Source of the DNA: Thuidium tamariscinum
Taxonomy: Eukaryota > Streptophyta > Bryopsida > Hypnales > Thuidiaceae
DNA length: 64,000 bases
Direction of reading: 5' to 3'
Assembly: GCA_947034885.2 (NCBI GenBank)
Contig: OX344751.2
Location: forward strand, 40,577,082 to 40,641,081
Positions within the stretch are counted from its first letter, which is position 1. Every line of letters begins with the position of its first letter. Positions 37,229-48,400 of the stretch are shown here, piece after piece. The notes beneath the pieces are model-generated. The model did no database searches. It saw only the letters and a list, made by a program, of their open reading frames with translations, and had not been told where the DNA came from. A program made the translations under genes and the position numbers.

Positions 37229-37460
37229 CTTAACCCTTAAATGATGTCGGGAGTCTCCCAAGAAACCATCTTTTGTGACACCGTGGGAATCATTGGTATT
37301 AAAAAATCCAAAAGTGCACATTTGAAGTCACATAACTGTAGAAGATCTTTCTTTTCCACCCTTAATTCCGAGGATGAATGCTTGCAATTCTATCCTATAT
37401 TGCAAAAGGCTCACCTCTTCATCGACCAAGAAATGGCTCCAGCATCCTTTAGGGGTTAAG
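37229..37460. repeat. TTAACCCC-end repeat family, copy G (short, 232 bp)
   Basis: The left end CTTAACCCTTAAATGATG and the reverse complement of the right end CTTAACCCCTAAAGGATG match over 18 bases with two differences. It is the smallest member of the family in this window. Confidence 0.6.
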
Positions 37461-37795
37461 CCAAGTACACTAGTTAGTATGCCCACATATTAATTTACAT
37501 AACTTAACAGGTTCTTAACAGGATGAGACAAACGTGAGATACTATTCATTCAAGTATTATGTGGAGGAAGTATTTCTTTCTGCTACTTGATGCAGTGTCA
37601 CAGTAAAAGTGTAGCAGTGTTTTGGTAGGAAAATTTACGTCAAAGAAATGATAATACAACCACATTCTCTGTCATAAAACAATCCACTCCAAATCCTATT
37701 CATAAGAGTTTACACAAGCTTGTAGACCTAGAGATAGATCAAAATTTCAAAAAATCACTCTGCTACTTACCTATACACCAAAGCGTCCCAAGTTG

Positions 37796-38640
37796 GTGAC
37801 AGTCTCATCCTGGGAAAGGCGTAGTAAACGATAAGATCGAATCTGAAAGTCGTCATCATTTCCCAGCAATTTTAAATTCGCCACAACGTGCCCAATGTGC
37901 CGAGTACCAGCCTGGATGTTGACAATTCCAGCCCAATAATGGCCCTGAAGTAATGTTTACGTGCACGACATACCCTCCTCCATGTGCACTTTCTAGTCAT
38001 GCGCCCATAGTGATTGGTCCTTTGGAAAAGAAGCTTCCATGAGACAGTGTCATCCTGGAAAAGGCGTGGTAAACCATGAGATAGAATCTAAAAGTCGTCA
38101 TTTCCCTGCAATTTTAAATTGACGTGCCCACCATGTGAGAACCAGTCAGGAATCCTGGATGTTGACGATTCCAGCCCAATAGTGGCCCTGAAGTAATGTT
38201 TACGTGTGCACGACATAGTCGTGCGCGCCCATGGTGGTGATTGATCCTTTACAATGTCATCCTGGAAGAGGCGTAGCAGAAGATGAGATCGAGTACCAGC
38301 CTCAATGTTGACAGTTTCCAACCTCATGTTACAGAGAAAAAAAATGGTAGCAATGAGAACCAACAATGATGTCCCTACATGAGAAGCTTCTACATGCGGC
38401 CTTGGTGATTGGTCCTTGGAGAAAAAGTATCCACAGTACGGGGGAGAATCATTTACGCTACTGGACCGACGGTCCCTAATTTCCTCCACACCACACCCAC
38501 TGCCGTCCAGTACTCCAGTATGTTTGACAATGCCAGCCCACAATCCAATGCTGGAATGCAAGAGCTGGCAGAGATGAGATCAAATCTCGAGCCACAATAA
38601 TGTCCCTGCCTGCGCTAGCTTACTAAACACGCCCACTATT
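37796..38640. repeat. Imperfect tandem array of 200-250 bp units in a GC-richer block
   Basis: The landmark CATCCTGG(G/A)AAAGGCGT occurs at 37806, 38051 and 38258 (spacings 245 and 207). It is followed each time by a GAGAT(C/A)GA-TC element, a GATGTTGACAATTCCAGCCC-like stretch and, in the first two units, CCTGAAGTAATGTTTACGTG. A fourth, weaker unit follows near 38.5 kb. A minus-strand frame of 157 codons runs through it, but its residues simply follow the repeat and no family is recognised. The block may be transcribed leftward from the promoter-like region at 39.7 kb. Confidence 0.6.
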
Positions 38641-38872
38641 AGGAAAAGAACAAAAACCGATCAAAGAAAACTTGGAATCGTAATAAAATATATCGAAATA
38701 TTTCTACAGGGGCACAAAAGCCGTTGATAAGGCCAACGCACTCAATGCAGCATTTGTCATCGAAGGTCAAAACCTCCGTGAGCATTGGCTAGCATGTTCA
38801 CAGTTCCAGTCCAAAGCTAGACTAGGAGGACCTGAGATTGAATCTCCAAGCAACAGTGTCTCGGCAATCCGG

Positions 38873-38995
38873 ACCACTACCAGTCTTAGCTTTATGGAGC
38901 TATCAGCGGGGTTTATTTTAAAGCAAGAGGAAACCATATGTTGAACCACAACCAGCCTCAGCTTTGTGAAGCTCTCAGCGGGTTTTTTTTTAACA
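38873..38995. repeat. Two copies of a 72-bp unit
   Basis: ACCACTACCAGTCTTAGCTT at 38873 is repeated as ACCACAACCAGCCTCAGCTT at 38945. Both continue to a GAGCTATCAGCGGG / AAGCTCTCAGCGGG end followed by a T run. Confidence 0.65.
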
Positions 38996-39480
38996 GTAAG
39001 TCACCTGCCACAAGCCTTCACAGCACTGGCGCATTCTGGAGGGACGGAGACAGACAGGCTCAAACTCTCAAACCTGTCAGCAAGTGCGAAATTTCGCCCA
39101 AGAGAACACGTTGATGCTATTCCCACTTCACCTCCCTGTGCCTGATACTGTGCTTAGTGCATACTTGCACATTTAATCTGAGAATCGAGTACTTTACGCA
39201 TTTCGGGGTGGAAGCCAATCTCAGCACTGGTGTCACAACGCCTCGCAAAGCGCTCGGACAAGGTGATGAGAGAAGGTAATGTTCCCAATTACGACAGAGT
39301 GATGAACGAATCGACTAGTTTGTCGATCGAACAGGTTGAGTTCTACAACGTACGAGCCTAGGCCAGCGAGGTCCAATCATCAGCATGAAACCGTCGACCT
39401 AGAGAACTGTGTGTTGAAACACACCCATTCCCAGCACGAAAGCTCCTCCCTGCGCCAAACCCAAACACACGAAGTCTTAC

Positions 39481-39704
39481 CTTGACGAAAGCATTTAGCA
39501 GGACGAGAACTCGCAACAAATCGAAGCGGAAGCAGGCTCAGCAATTGCAAACAGCAGACACAGGCGGCAGACAAACGATAATAAATTGCAGCTGGGTATC
39601 AAAGAGACATGCATTTCGCAGGGAGGATCAAGAGGGGCAGAACGCGGAACCGAAAATGGGAGGAGACAGATGCAAAGCCATTTTGTGGGTTTATATATGC
39701 GAAA
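39481..39704 (-). promoter_or_regulatory. Candidate promoter and spliced leader exon, minus strand
   Basis: Read on the minus strand, CATATATAA at 39699-39691 is a good TATA box. About 30 bp on, a GC-balanced stretch begins that ends in a strong splice donor (CAAG|GTAAGA, exon end 39481). The leader contains short frames only, one of them signal-peptide-like (start MHVSLIPSCNLLSFVCRLCL, about 39 codons). No matching downstream exon could be fixed, so this may be a gene start, a non-coding transcript or a relic. Confidence 0.35.
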
Positions 39705-39747
39705 GTCCGAGCACCCAAAAGTAAACTGCCCCCTGCCCCCCGCCCCC

Positions 39748-39911
39748 CGTCGGCACTAAAAGTCCCAAGGCCTTTTGGGGTTCCGCCTGGGGTGCCAATA
39801 CAGAAATTCTTGGTGCCCCGCCCGCCCCCCGTCGGCATTAAAAGTTCCAAGGCCTTTTGGGGTTCCGCCTGGGGTGCCAATACAGAAATTCTTGGTGCCC
39901 CGCCCGCCCCC
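39748..39911. repeat. GC-rich minisatellite, two 82-bp copies
   Basis: The units 39748-39829 and 39830-39911 differ at only about two positions. Each contains AAGGCCTTTTGGGGTTCC and ends in a CCCGCCCGCCCCCC-type run. With the preceding partial C-rich stretch from 39727 this is by far the most GC-rich DNA in the window. It sits just upstream of the minus-strand TATA box at 39691. Confidence 0.85.
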
Positions 39912-41235
39912 CGCCAGCCCTTTCTCACCGGGCGTTGGCCCGGCAGTTGCTCTCTTCTCTCTTTCATCATACAGTTTTGAGGAGTTTTTATATTTCAAAT
40001 GGACCTCCAATAGTGATGTTAATATTAAGTGTAGAAAGCAAAAAGTTTAGAATAAGTGTAATAAAAAATGCACATGAAAAAATTGTAGCCCAAAAAATAG
40101 TGGAAAAATTAAAAATAGTTAGTTATTAATTCCTAAATGTATTTGACTATGTTTTCATCTAAAATGCTCCAAAACTGCCATTTCTAATGCGATTCAAATT
40201 TTATAAAAAAAAACATTTTTGAACACATGTAACTGTAGGATCTCCTAGTACGTTGGTTTGAGAAGACGTGGAGACTTTTTTTAGGAATTTCTACTAAGTA
40301 CATTGCAAGATAGTTGGGGGCTTTACAAAAATATGGGCAATTGCACTTCACAAGGTCACATTGGTATGAAAAAATATCCAAAATGGTGGATCCTCTTTGG
40401 ATTCATCATGTAAGGCAAGTTGGCTACATGAATGAAAATTGTCAAATCATTTGGAGTTGTACAACATATAGGAAAAAATGATGAATAGAAAGAAGTAGAA
40501 ATTGTTGCAAAATACAAAATTGTTAATCATTTAATTACAGAAGTTGAAAAATGTCCAATTTCAATGGTCGAAATGTTATAATAAACAATCTACTTGCAGT
40601 GATTTTTGTTTTCAAGAACATTGAAAATTGATTGAAATATAGGACTTTAAAGTTTAGTTTATAGTAGAGAAACCATTACTACCTACAAACTTGAACTCCT
40701 CACTTTCATCTCTTTATGGAAAATGGAATGATTCAAAGTTTTCTACATATATATAAATTTAGATAACCAATTTTAAATATTCATTTCAAAAGAAGTTTTT
40801 TTTAAAGAAATTTTTTGAGGTGCCTAAGTTGCTTACACAAAGCACTAAAAATGTACACATCATACAATAACTTTTGAACTATGTACTCAAAAGTTATGGA
40901 AATTGTTGGGCCTTAAAGAAACTCTTTGAGGAAATGTAGTGTGAAATTTTCAAAATAAAAAAATAAGTACTCCATTTGTAGTAAGCTATCCAAAAATGTT
41001 ATATTGCTAAAAAAAACTTAGTTCGGACATGTAGGGATTTATTAGCTTTATGAAGAATTTTGATATTTTCCTCCTAAAGTTTCATTGCTCAATAATGGTT
41101 TCAATCAATGGTAGGTTCATCAAGACAAATAATTCCCTAAATAATTCCCTTAAGAATATAGAGAGTATTCATTGTTGTTTTTTATATTGTATCTCACCAA
41201 ATAAGTATATGTACTAGAGATTGTATCAATGATGT

Positions 41236-41454
41236 TAGTGTGTGAGCATGAACATGCAAGCACGTGAGCTTCTAATATGTATATAAGTAGATATACTACC
41301 ACCTTTGAAGGTGTTTATAGTAAAAACACTTATAATATAGGTACCTATAGTATAAATATACTCCTATCATAGAAGGTTTCTATAATATAAGCACCTATAC
41401 TATAGGTGCATCATCTTTGAGACTCATAAGCTTACACTTCTATGCTCACATACT
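41236..41454. mobile_element. Small inverted-repeat element with TAGTGTGTGAGCAT ends, copy 1
   Basis: The left end TAGTGTGTGAGCATG and the reverse complement of the right end TAGTATGTGAGCATAGAAG match. The interior is a string of TATAGTATAGGTACCTA-type short repeats. A second copy with the same ends and interior lies at 50501-50696. Confidence 0.6.
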
Positions 41455-41584
41455 AGCAACCGTGGGGGTCGTATATGAGCATTGGAACTATAAAAGACTT
41501 ATCACAATTACAAATATGTACATCATGTTTAGCATTTCATATTTAAAAAACAAATATGAAAGAAATGATAATCCATCATATATA

Positions 41585-41796
41585 CACTACAAGAAAAAGG
41601 GGTGTTTTAAGTATAGTCTTAGAGATAACATTTTAAGTAATGACCTTTTTTGGAGACTTTAAGTAAGAAATAAGTGTCTTTTTAATAAGATTTTATTGAA
41701 AGGACACTTATTTCTTACTTAAAGTTTCCAAAAAAGGTCATTACTTAAAATGTTATCTCTAAGACTATACTTAAAACACCCCTTTCTCTTGTAGTG
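41585..41796. mobile_element. Fold-back MITE with CACTA ends and a 3-bp target duplication (212 bp)
   Basis: The element begins CACTACAAGAAAAAGGGG and ends CCCCTTTCTCTTGTAGTG. It is flanked by ATA on both sides (41582-41584 and 41797-41799). CACTACAAGAAAA is the classic plant CACTA terminus. The arms of about 93 bp are almost perfect inverted copies around a 24-bp loop. It is inserted inside the older repeat at 40126-42414. Confidence 0.9.
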
Positions 41797-42414
41797 ATAG
41801 GCATGCAATGTCATTGGTAAATGCATTCAAGAAAACTTGTTAATAATGAAGTTCTCTATTTAGAACCTTTCTACTTTCCATTCATAGAAAAGAAGAGAGG
41901 AGGAATTCAAAACCCTAGTTAACACTTTATTTTTGTTTAACACTTATACTTTCATTATGATACATGTAAGATTTAGGAAAAGAAATTTTTCTAAACACTT
42001 TTAATATGCTTCTCATGAACTCTAATGCTATGTTCAAAGTTCTAGAGACCAAAATTCTATTAAAGAATGAGTATACTCCAAGTCAATCTATGACTTCTTG
42101 AAGTCTACTCTACAATTTGTTTTAATGATTTTCAATGTGGATTTTTTTCCAAGATCTAGTGTATCTAAAACTCATTTTCAAGAGCCCTCAATACTATAGA
42201 AAGTCAAGATCGCAATGAAACACCCTTGCACAAAATCTTGAATAGAAAAATTTTAATCAATCATTTTCAAGATCAAGATTGTGATGCTTAAATTAGACTT
42301 CAAAAAGAAGATTCCAAAAATAAAACCACTAAAAATAGAAATTTAATTAGATTTTATTTAACTTCAAAGTTTTGCAAACACCAAATTTTGGTGCCTTGGG
42401 CATTTAGGGATTAA

Positions 42415-44944
42415 ATAGACCCTCCATCCTCTCAACACTTAGAAGATTGCCACCAGGCCTTTCTAAAGGTCTTGGCAAAGGAACATAGTGTATGTCATGC
42501 TTATTTAGCATCAAATGGGTCCACATCAACACCATTTTACAATACAATTTCTATTGTTTTTCTCATAACATTTACTTTTGTTCGAGAAAGGAGGGTCTTT
42601 ATAGAGGACAATATCACACTCATCCTAAGTTGGTTAAAATAGATTATGGCCACAATGGATGTTGATGTGGATGTGATGGAAGGTTATGGAGGTGGAGAAG
42701 GAGAAGGACTAATTTAATATTGTGGTTAAGCAATTATATTTAAAAAAAAAATATTAAGTGTGTTTTTTCTATTTATCATATTGATTAAGTGATTACATAT
42801 AAAAGATAAATTTTATTTCATTTTTAAAGATACAATGGTCATATGTCTACTACAAGTTCAAAAAATTCATATGTTTTTATATATTTTTTAAATAACTTAG
42901 AATTTTTTGAGGAAAAAATAATTATAATTATAATTATAAATAAAAAAAATTCTCCTTATGTATAATCTTCAAGTATATGGTGACACTTTGAAACCAATAG
43001 TTTGCAATGCACAATTGTACTCTTAAAGGAAAAGAATCCTAAGCAAATAATAATGAAAAGAAAATCTCATTCTAATCTATAACCTCAAAATATATAGTGA
43101 CCATTAGGAACTAATTGTTTACAATGCATGCCTCATACTTTTGAAGGACAAAGAAAATCCTAAACAAAAAATAGTAAATGAATGTATATTTACAAGAGTA
43201 TAAGATTATATAAGAATTCATATAAAAATAAATGTAAAGATTGTATAAATATCAATAATTATATATATATAATGGATATGTATAATATACAATGTATTTG
43301 CTTAAACATAAAAAATAAAAATGCTATAAATATAATTAAGTAAATACACCTATATGTAATAGATATGTATAATATACAAGGTTTTTGTAAAACAAAAATT
43401 AAAGATCCTATAATTATTAATAAATACACATATATATGTAGTAGATATGTAAAGTAAAAGATAATGTGTGTTTTTTTCTAAATTTCTTAGTAATGTGGTT
43501 CTATGGGCCCAAAATTGATTCAAAATTCATTACAAATCACTACAATGGCACCTCTCTATAACTTGGTGCCTTGATGGTAATTGAAAAATGATAATCAATC
43601 TAATTTTGGTGGGTTGTTGGTGGCGATAGTTGGGTGGTCATGGCACTACTGCCACTACATCATCTAACAAGGTAGTACCTCACACGCCATTTATTGGTAC
43701 TATGGTCATTTAAAAAGGATTTGGGGGTGATGCTTTTAAAGTAGAAGCACTTGAAAGCAATACTTGTTTCAAATTTATAGATCTTGAGGGTAGCTACAAA
43801 ATAAAATAATTTTTATTTATTAAGAAATAGTTTTAAAAACCTACCTAAATCAATTTTGTATTTTTTCAAGCTTGTTTGAATATAATATGAATTTTTGAAA
43901 ATAATTGCATAGGTGCACCCACTATAGACACTAGACTAACACCAAGTTGGCACCAAAACACCCAAAAGCAATATACTCTAACCTTCAATCTTTTGTGGAT
44001 GATTGGCCACTTCTTAGAAGAATAACAACTTCTTGAAATTTCACTTGACTATCTACTTTAGAATCTCACACATCTTTTTTAGATCTACTTGGGTTTGGAT
44101 TTAGGTTCTTTTCCAAGATGTCCAAAAATGACCAGTCTTAGGCCTTCTTCATACTTGAGGTTGGATTAAAGGCTGTCAAGAACTCTCCAAATTTGAACCA
44201 ATAAGATCACTCAATTTCTCCAAATCCAACTGAAAGGCATTGTACTTGGGGTCGGCTGAAATTACAACTCATCCTACGTGATGCCTTAAGTGGCATGGTT
44301 TTGACACCAAACCTTTTGGTCCCATGAGAAGGATTGGAATCAAGTTTTGGGTGGCGAGAACTCCCCTCTAGGACTGGATTGGTCTCTTCCATTGGGTCAA
44401 AGAAACCTCTATTGTCAAAAGAAAAAAACTCATATAATTTTTTTTTCAAACTCTTTCATCTCTCTATTTTAGCTTCTTGGTTGTCTATGATGCTTCTTCA
44501 TCACTGTGGGTTTCCTAGGTTCCATGGCTCGAAGTATAAAACACCCCGTGTTCGTGCCCCGGTCCCCCTCTCATGATCAAAATAATTTGATTATCCTTCA
44601 TTCAAGTACAGAAATTGATTATTTTCAGTTGCTTTTCTTTGCTTATAATTACCTTGTATTTATTAAAAAACAATCGCTCTGTTTTTTAGTGTTTTCTAGG
44701 TACTAGCCTCTATTGGGGTTTGTTACTGATTTTTGTGTTAGTTGTTTTACTTTCTAATTAAAAAAAAAGACGTGTGGGCCCGAAAGGATCACCTATAAAA
44801 TCATACATTGAAGAAGTTGGATTTCTTAAAAAGATTAATTTTTTAATTAGTAGTCTTTACCTTAAAAAAATTGAAAGAAAACTATATAGATAGAATAATG
44901 TAGGGGCCGTAACGGGCAAACTACTAAATTGTTGAAAATTCTAT
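42415..44944. other. AT-rich spacer with local tandem repeats, no supported gene
   Basis: Two related blocks (about 42960-43060 and 43077-43175) share a TATGGTGACACTTTGAAACC / TATAGTGACCATTAGGAACT start. From 44.1 to 44.6 kb composition is closer to coding DNA and open on both strands for about 80 codons, but without a recognisable family. Confidence 0.5.
43265..43460. repeat. Three imperfect tandem copies of an about 87-bp AT-rich unit
   Basis: The landmark ATATGTATAATATACAA recurs at about 43274 and 43364, with a worn third copy (GTAGTAGATATGTAAAGTAAA) at about 43437. AAATACAC-TATAT blocks separate the copies. Confidence 0.6.
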
Positions 44945-45973
44945 TTAACCCCTAAAGGCCCAAAGTATTTTTGAACATAATTGCTTTGAAGTCTTACAAG
45001 TCTAAATGTGACTAAAGTATAGTAACTTCAACCATACACTCTTGTAGTGTATGGTTGACCCCAAATATGATGTACATCAAATTTGGAGTTATTTGGTCAA
45101 ATAAATGGTAAGATTATAATGTTTTAGTGCTAAAAAAAGATATTGAAATTTCCCTCAAAACACAATTGGAGGTGAATTTCTATTTTCAAATCCACTCAAA
45201 TGAAAAAGAATTCTAAATTCTAAAGCGATTCAAAACCAACAAAAAAAACACATTGGTAAAAATAAATATCATTCAATTCAATTGATTCACTATGTCTTCA
45301 AAATGACTTTGAAATGTCAAAAAATAGCAAAAAACACATTTAAGGCTAGGCCTCCTTCTACTAAAATGCTTTTTAATCATTCTTAACTTCCCAGATTGAT
45401 ATCAAATTTTAACCACACAAACTAGACTTATATGCACAACTTTTCAATAAAAAGTATTTGAATTGGGTAGTGTATGAAGAAGAAACAAGCCACAAAAATC
45501 TATTGTAATAAAAAAATGTGAGGATTTTGAACTTTGAAACCAATTGCATTGATATGAGATTTTTTATACAATAACTAGACTTCAAGGGAAATACGATTGA
45601 AATCACTAGACAAATTTGAAATAAAAATATATATTAGATGAAATCATCTAATTAGGGATGAAAACAATATTATAAGATACAACAAATTTTTATTAAAAAC
45701 AAACAAGGATGAAGGAGATATAAGCTCCTAAAGTTGCAACCATCAAATGTAGTTTGGTGAAATCAAATTGAACCCATGAACTTTAATTGTCTCTCAAAAA
45801 ATGAGTACATCTTGGATTGATCTAAAATTTTACCACCAAAACTAGAAGAAATTGTGCAACTTTTTCAAAAAGTTTTATGAAATCGGACACTAGATGCAAA
45901 AATTACAACACTTTGAATTGGACTTCAAACTATGTAAGGGCACTTTTGATCCCCTAGGGCATTTAGGGGTTAA
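44945..45973. repeat. TTAACCCC-end repeat family, copy B (1,029 bp)
   Basis: The left end TTAACCCCTAAAGGCCC and the reverse complement of the right end TTAACCCCTAAATGCCC match at 16 of 17 positions. The interior is homologous to 31305-32278 throughout, including GGAGGTGAATTTCT, ATTCAAAACCAAC and GAAGAAGAAACAAGCC blocks. No open frame of note. Confidence 0.75.
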
Positions 45974-46061
45974 ATTATAAAGACAGTCATCTTGCAAGTG
46001 GTCACCAAAACTTCATAGCAGATGAAGACCTATATTTGCCTACTCGCCTACTAGTTTCAAC

Positions 46062-46342
46062 CAGCCCTTTTTTTTGGGCGATATGGTGCCAGAAAGCACC
46101 ATTTAAAAAAAATCTTTTTTTCGCCAGAAAAGTATCAAAAAAAGTAACCTTTTTTCGCCAGAAATTTACCATTTTTATGAAAACTGTGGATGAAATCACC
46201 AAATTTAGATGATAAAGTGTATGAATATAACTATAAAGTAATTTTTAGTGCAAAAGTTGGATGAATGTAGAAATACAATGCTTCACCAAATTTTAAATGA
46301 TCGCCATGTTGGCACTTTCTCAAAAAGCAAAAAAAAGGGCTG
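46062..46342. mobile_element. hAT-type MITE with an exact 8-bp target duplication (281 bp)
   Basis: The ends CAGCCCTTTTTTTTG and CAAAAAAAAGGGCTG are perfect inverted repeats. The same eight bases, GTTTCAAC, flank both sides (46054-46061 and 46343-46350). An 8-bp duplication together with CAG-starting short inverted ends is the hAT pattern. The interior is AT-rich with no coding capacity and contains a short direct TTTTTTCGCCAGAAA repeat. Confidence 0.88.
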
Positions 46343-46350
46343 GTTTCAAC

Positions 46351-47584
46351 TTCTAAGTCATACAATACATCCTCAAGATTCAGATCACATCCTTCTCCAT
46401 CTCCATAATTAAGTGCAGCCAATTTCCAAATCAGAGTCCAAGTCATGCTTTCATATCTTCTTCCAAGCTCCTCCCAATCCCAAAAGGTCAACTCTTAGAC
46501 CCCAACCTGCAATGAGCCTTACAGAGCCATCAAAGTACAATTTCAACAAACCAAGACACACATCATCGAGGCTGCCTAATTGAGAAGCCTTTCGTCAATG
46601 TCGATGTGGAACGTGCAAGAGCCACTAATACTCATTTTGTGCTAATGGACATTCATATTTCTGTAAAATGTGCAGTTGTATGTTTCTATGTTGCACTAGC
46701 AAGTATTTAATCCTCCTTAAACCTTCAAATTATACGTCCACTACAAGCTCTCCGAGCAATGACAGGCCCCCTCCTACAACAAGCATACATGCTTCCCAAG
46801 CTTGTGTCTCCGGTGAAGGGAATGTATCAAGCTTGCAAAGTTTTGAACCAGCAAACAAACCATATGGCCCATATCTAAGAGTAAGCTCTAACAAAATGCG
46901 TTCAAACAAAGGCCAAGACCACCATCTTAAGTCTTATTGTGGATATAACTCAAAAGTGTCTAGTCCTTGGATGTTGTTGCCCCTGACTAGTTACACAAGA
47001 TATTTCGCATAGATATCACACAAAGGACCTTGAAAATGATGAGTCAGTAAAAAATCTTTGAATTATAAGAACACTCAGCGTTCACAATTTGCAATAATTT
47101 ATAGAAACATGTGATGTCATTTAGCTCTTTGAGGAGTCACTCCCTTTGTTGCCCTTCACGACATGCTCTTCATGACAGATATCGAATCCCTCCGACTGGT
47201 TTTGTTGAAGGTCACAAAGCATGCGCATCATTGAATGCAACAATATCAAATGGAAAAACATTAATTACATTAGGGTGAATTCACACAAAAACTTCTCCGC
47301 CTCGGGAGCCCTGTAGAATAGCGTACCTCTGTGTATTAAGAAAATCAATCCTGAAAGTGCACATGGTGCATTAAATATGCATTCACTGCATTAGGATCCT
47401 AACAAATAACACCACTTCAATGTCAGACTTTGACAAATACACACACTAATAAGCTTATGCATTATTGGGTTGTTTTGAATTTATAACTGAGGAATTAGGG
47501 CTCACAAAGAGTCACTGATTCGATAAAACTCCATGATCAAAGCATCTTAACCCCAAAGTGCCCAATGAGCCCTTCAGTTCGATC
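46351..47584. other. Spacer of mixed composition, no supported gene
   Basis: A plus-strand frame of 114 codons (from 46668) has no domain-like pattern and no clear splice context. The stretch is slightly GC-richer than its surroundings and could be an old gene relic. Confidence 0.4.
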
Positions 47585-48400
47585 TTCATTTGCATCTTCA
47601 ACTGTAAATTTCCATCACAATACAATATCTAGTGAAATATGAGACAATTTTGGGGCAGAGGGTTTTTCAACTACAACTCCAAATGCAAAAGTCTATTAGA
47701 AGATGATATCTTATGATATCTTAAAAAAATTAAGGCCAAAAGATTCACTTCCACCTCCAAATGTACATTCAAATGCAAATTTCAATAAGAAGACAATATC
47801 TAGTGAAATACACAAGATATTTTGAAGACCGAGGGGGTTCAATTCCACCTCTAATTGCACCTTCAATTGCAAACCCCTATCAAAAATGATACCAGGTGAA
47901 ATTTGAAAAGAATTCTAGGGCAGGGTGGGGGTAGATCGATCACACTGCCAATTGTAACCTCAATTGTAATTCCTATTAGGAGAAGATAATTGGTGAAATC
48001 AGAAAGGAATTCTCGGGCAATCTCAATGTAAGGCAATCACATCTCCAATTGCATCTTCAAGCAAATTTCAATGAGAAGATGAGATCTCATGAAATCTAGA
48101 ATTATTTTTCCGGCGGAGAGTTTCAAATTCTCACCGCCACAGTCCTATGATAGGCCCTCGTGATGCACATAATGAGCCATTCTCAAGTATAGGGTAGAAA
48201 AACATGGAGAAACTTGACCAATTTAAGAATCTTGCGCAAATAGAGAAAGACTTGACAGAAAGTCTCAAAAGTCTTTCGGAAGTCTCCTAGTAGTGGATTT
48301 CACTTCCTCTAAATCACAAGGGCTCCATCCTAGGACCATGGCAAATCCACCTCCAATTGCAAAATTTGATCAAAAGATGAAATCTGGTGAAATCTACAAA
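47585..48400. repeat. Diverged minisatellite, unit about 95-110 bp, six or more copies
   Basis: The motif series CCACCTCCAATTGCA ... AATTTCAAT-AGAAGATGA ... ATCTAGTGAAAT recurs near 47590, 47680, 47750, 47855, 47945, 48040 and 48345. GGGCAGAGGG-like sequence lies between several units. Divergence is considerable, so the array is old. Its reading frames are broken. Confidence 0.65.

Larger units (their letters stand above)
40126..42414. repeat. TTAACCCC-end repeat family, copy F (about 2.3 kb, carries nested elements)
   Basis: The left end TTAATTCCTAAATG and the reverse complement of the right end TTAATCCCTAAATG match. Next to the left end, CCAAAACTGCCATTTCTAAT and a GTAGGATCT block are homologous to the elements at 26446 and 62153. 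It contains the CACTA fold-back at 41585-41796 and the small element at 41236-41454, so it is older than both. No coding capacity is visible. Confidence 0.5.

Noticed and set aside
38088-38561. 157-codon minus-strand frame
   Set aside because: It simply follows the tandem units, and the copies do not conserve the same protein sequence. Kept only as part of the repeat description.
39599-40010. Gly/Pro-rich frames of 84-123 codons on both strands
   Set aside because: They are translations of the 82-bp GC-rich minisatellite and are open on both strands because of composition.
47585-48400. Regular repeats that could suggest a CRISPR array
   Set aside because: Units are about 100 bp, diverged and without unique spacers, and the surrounding genes are eukaryotic.
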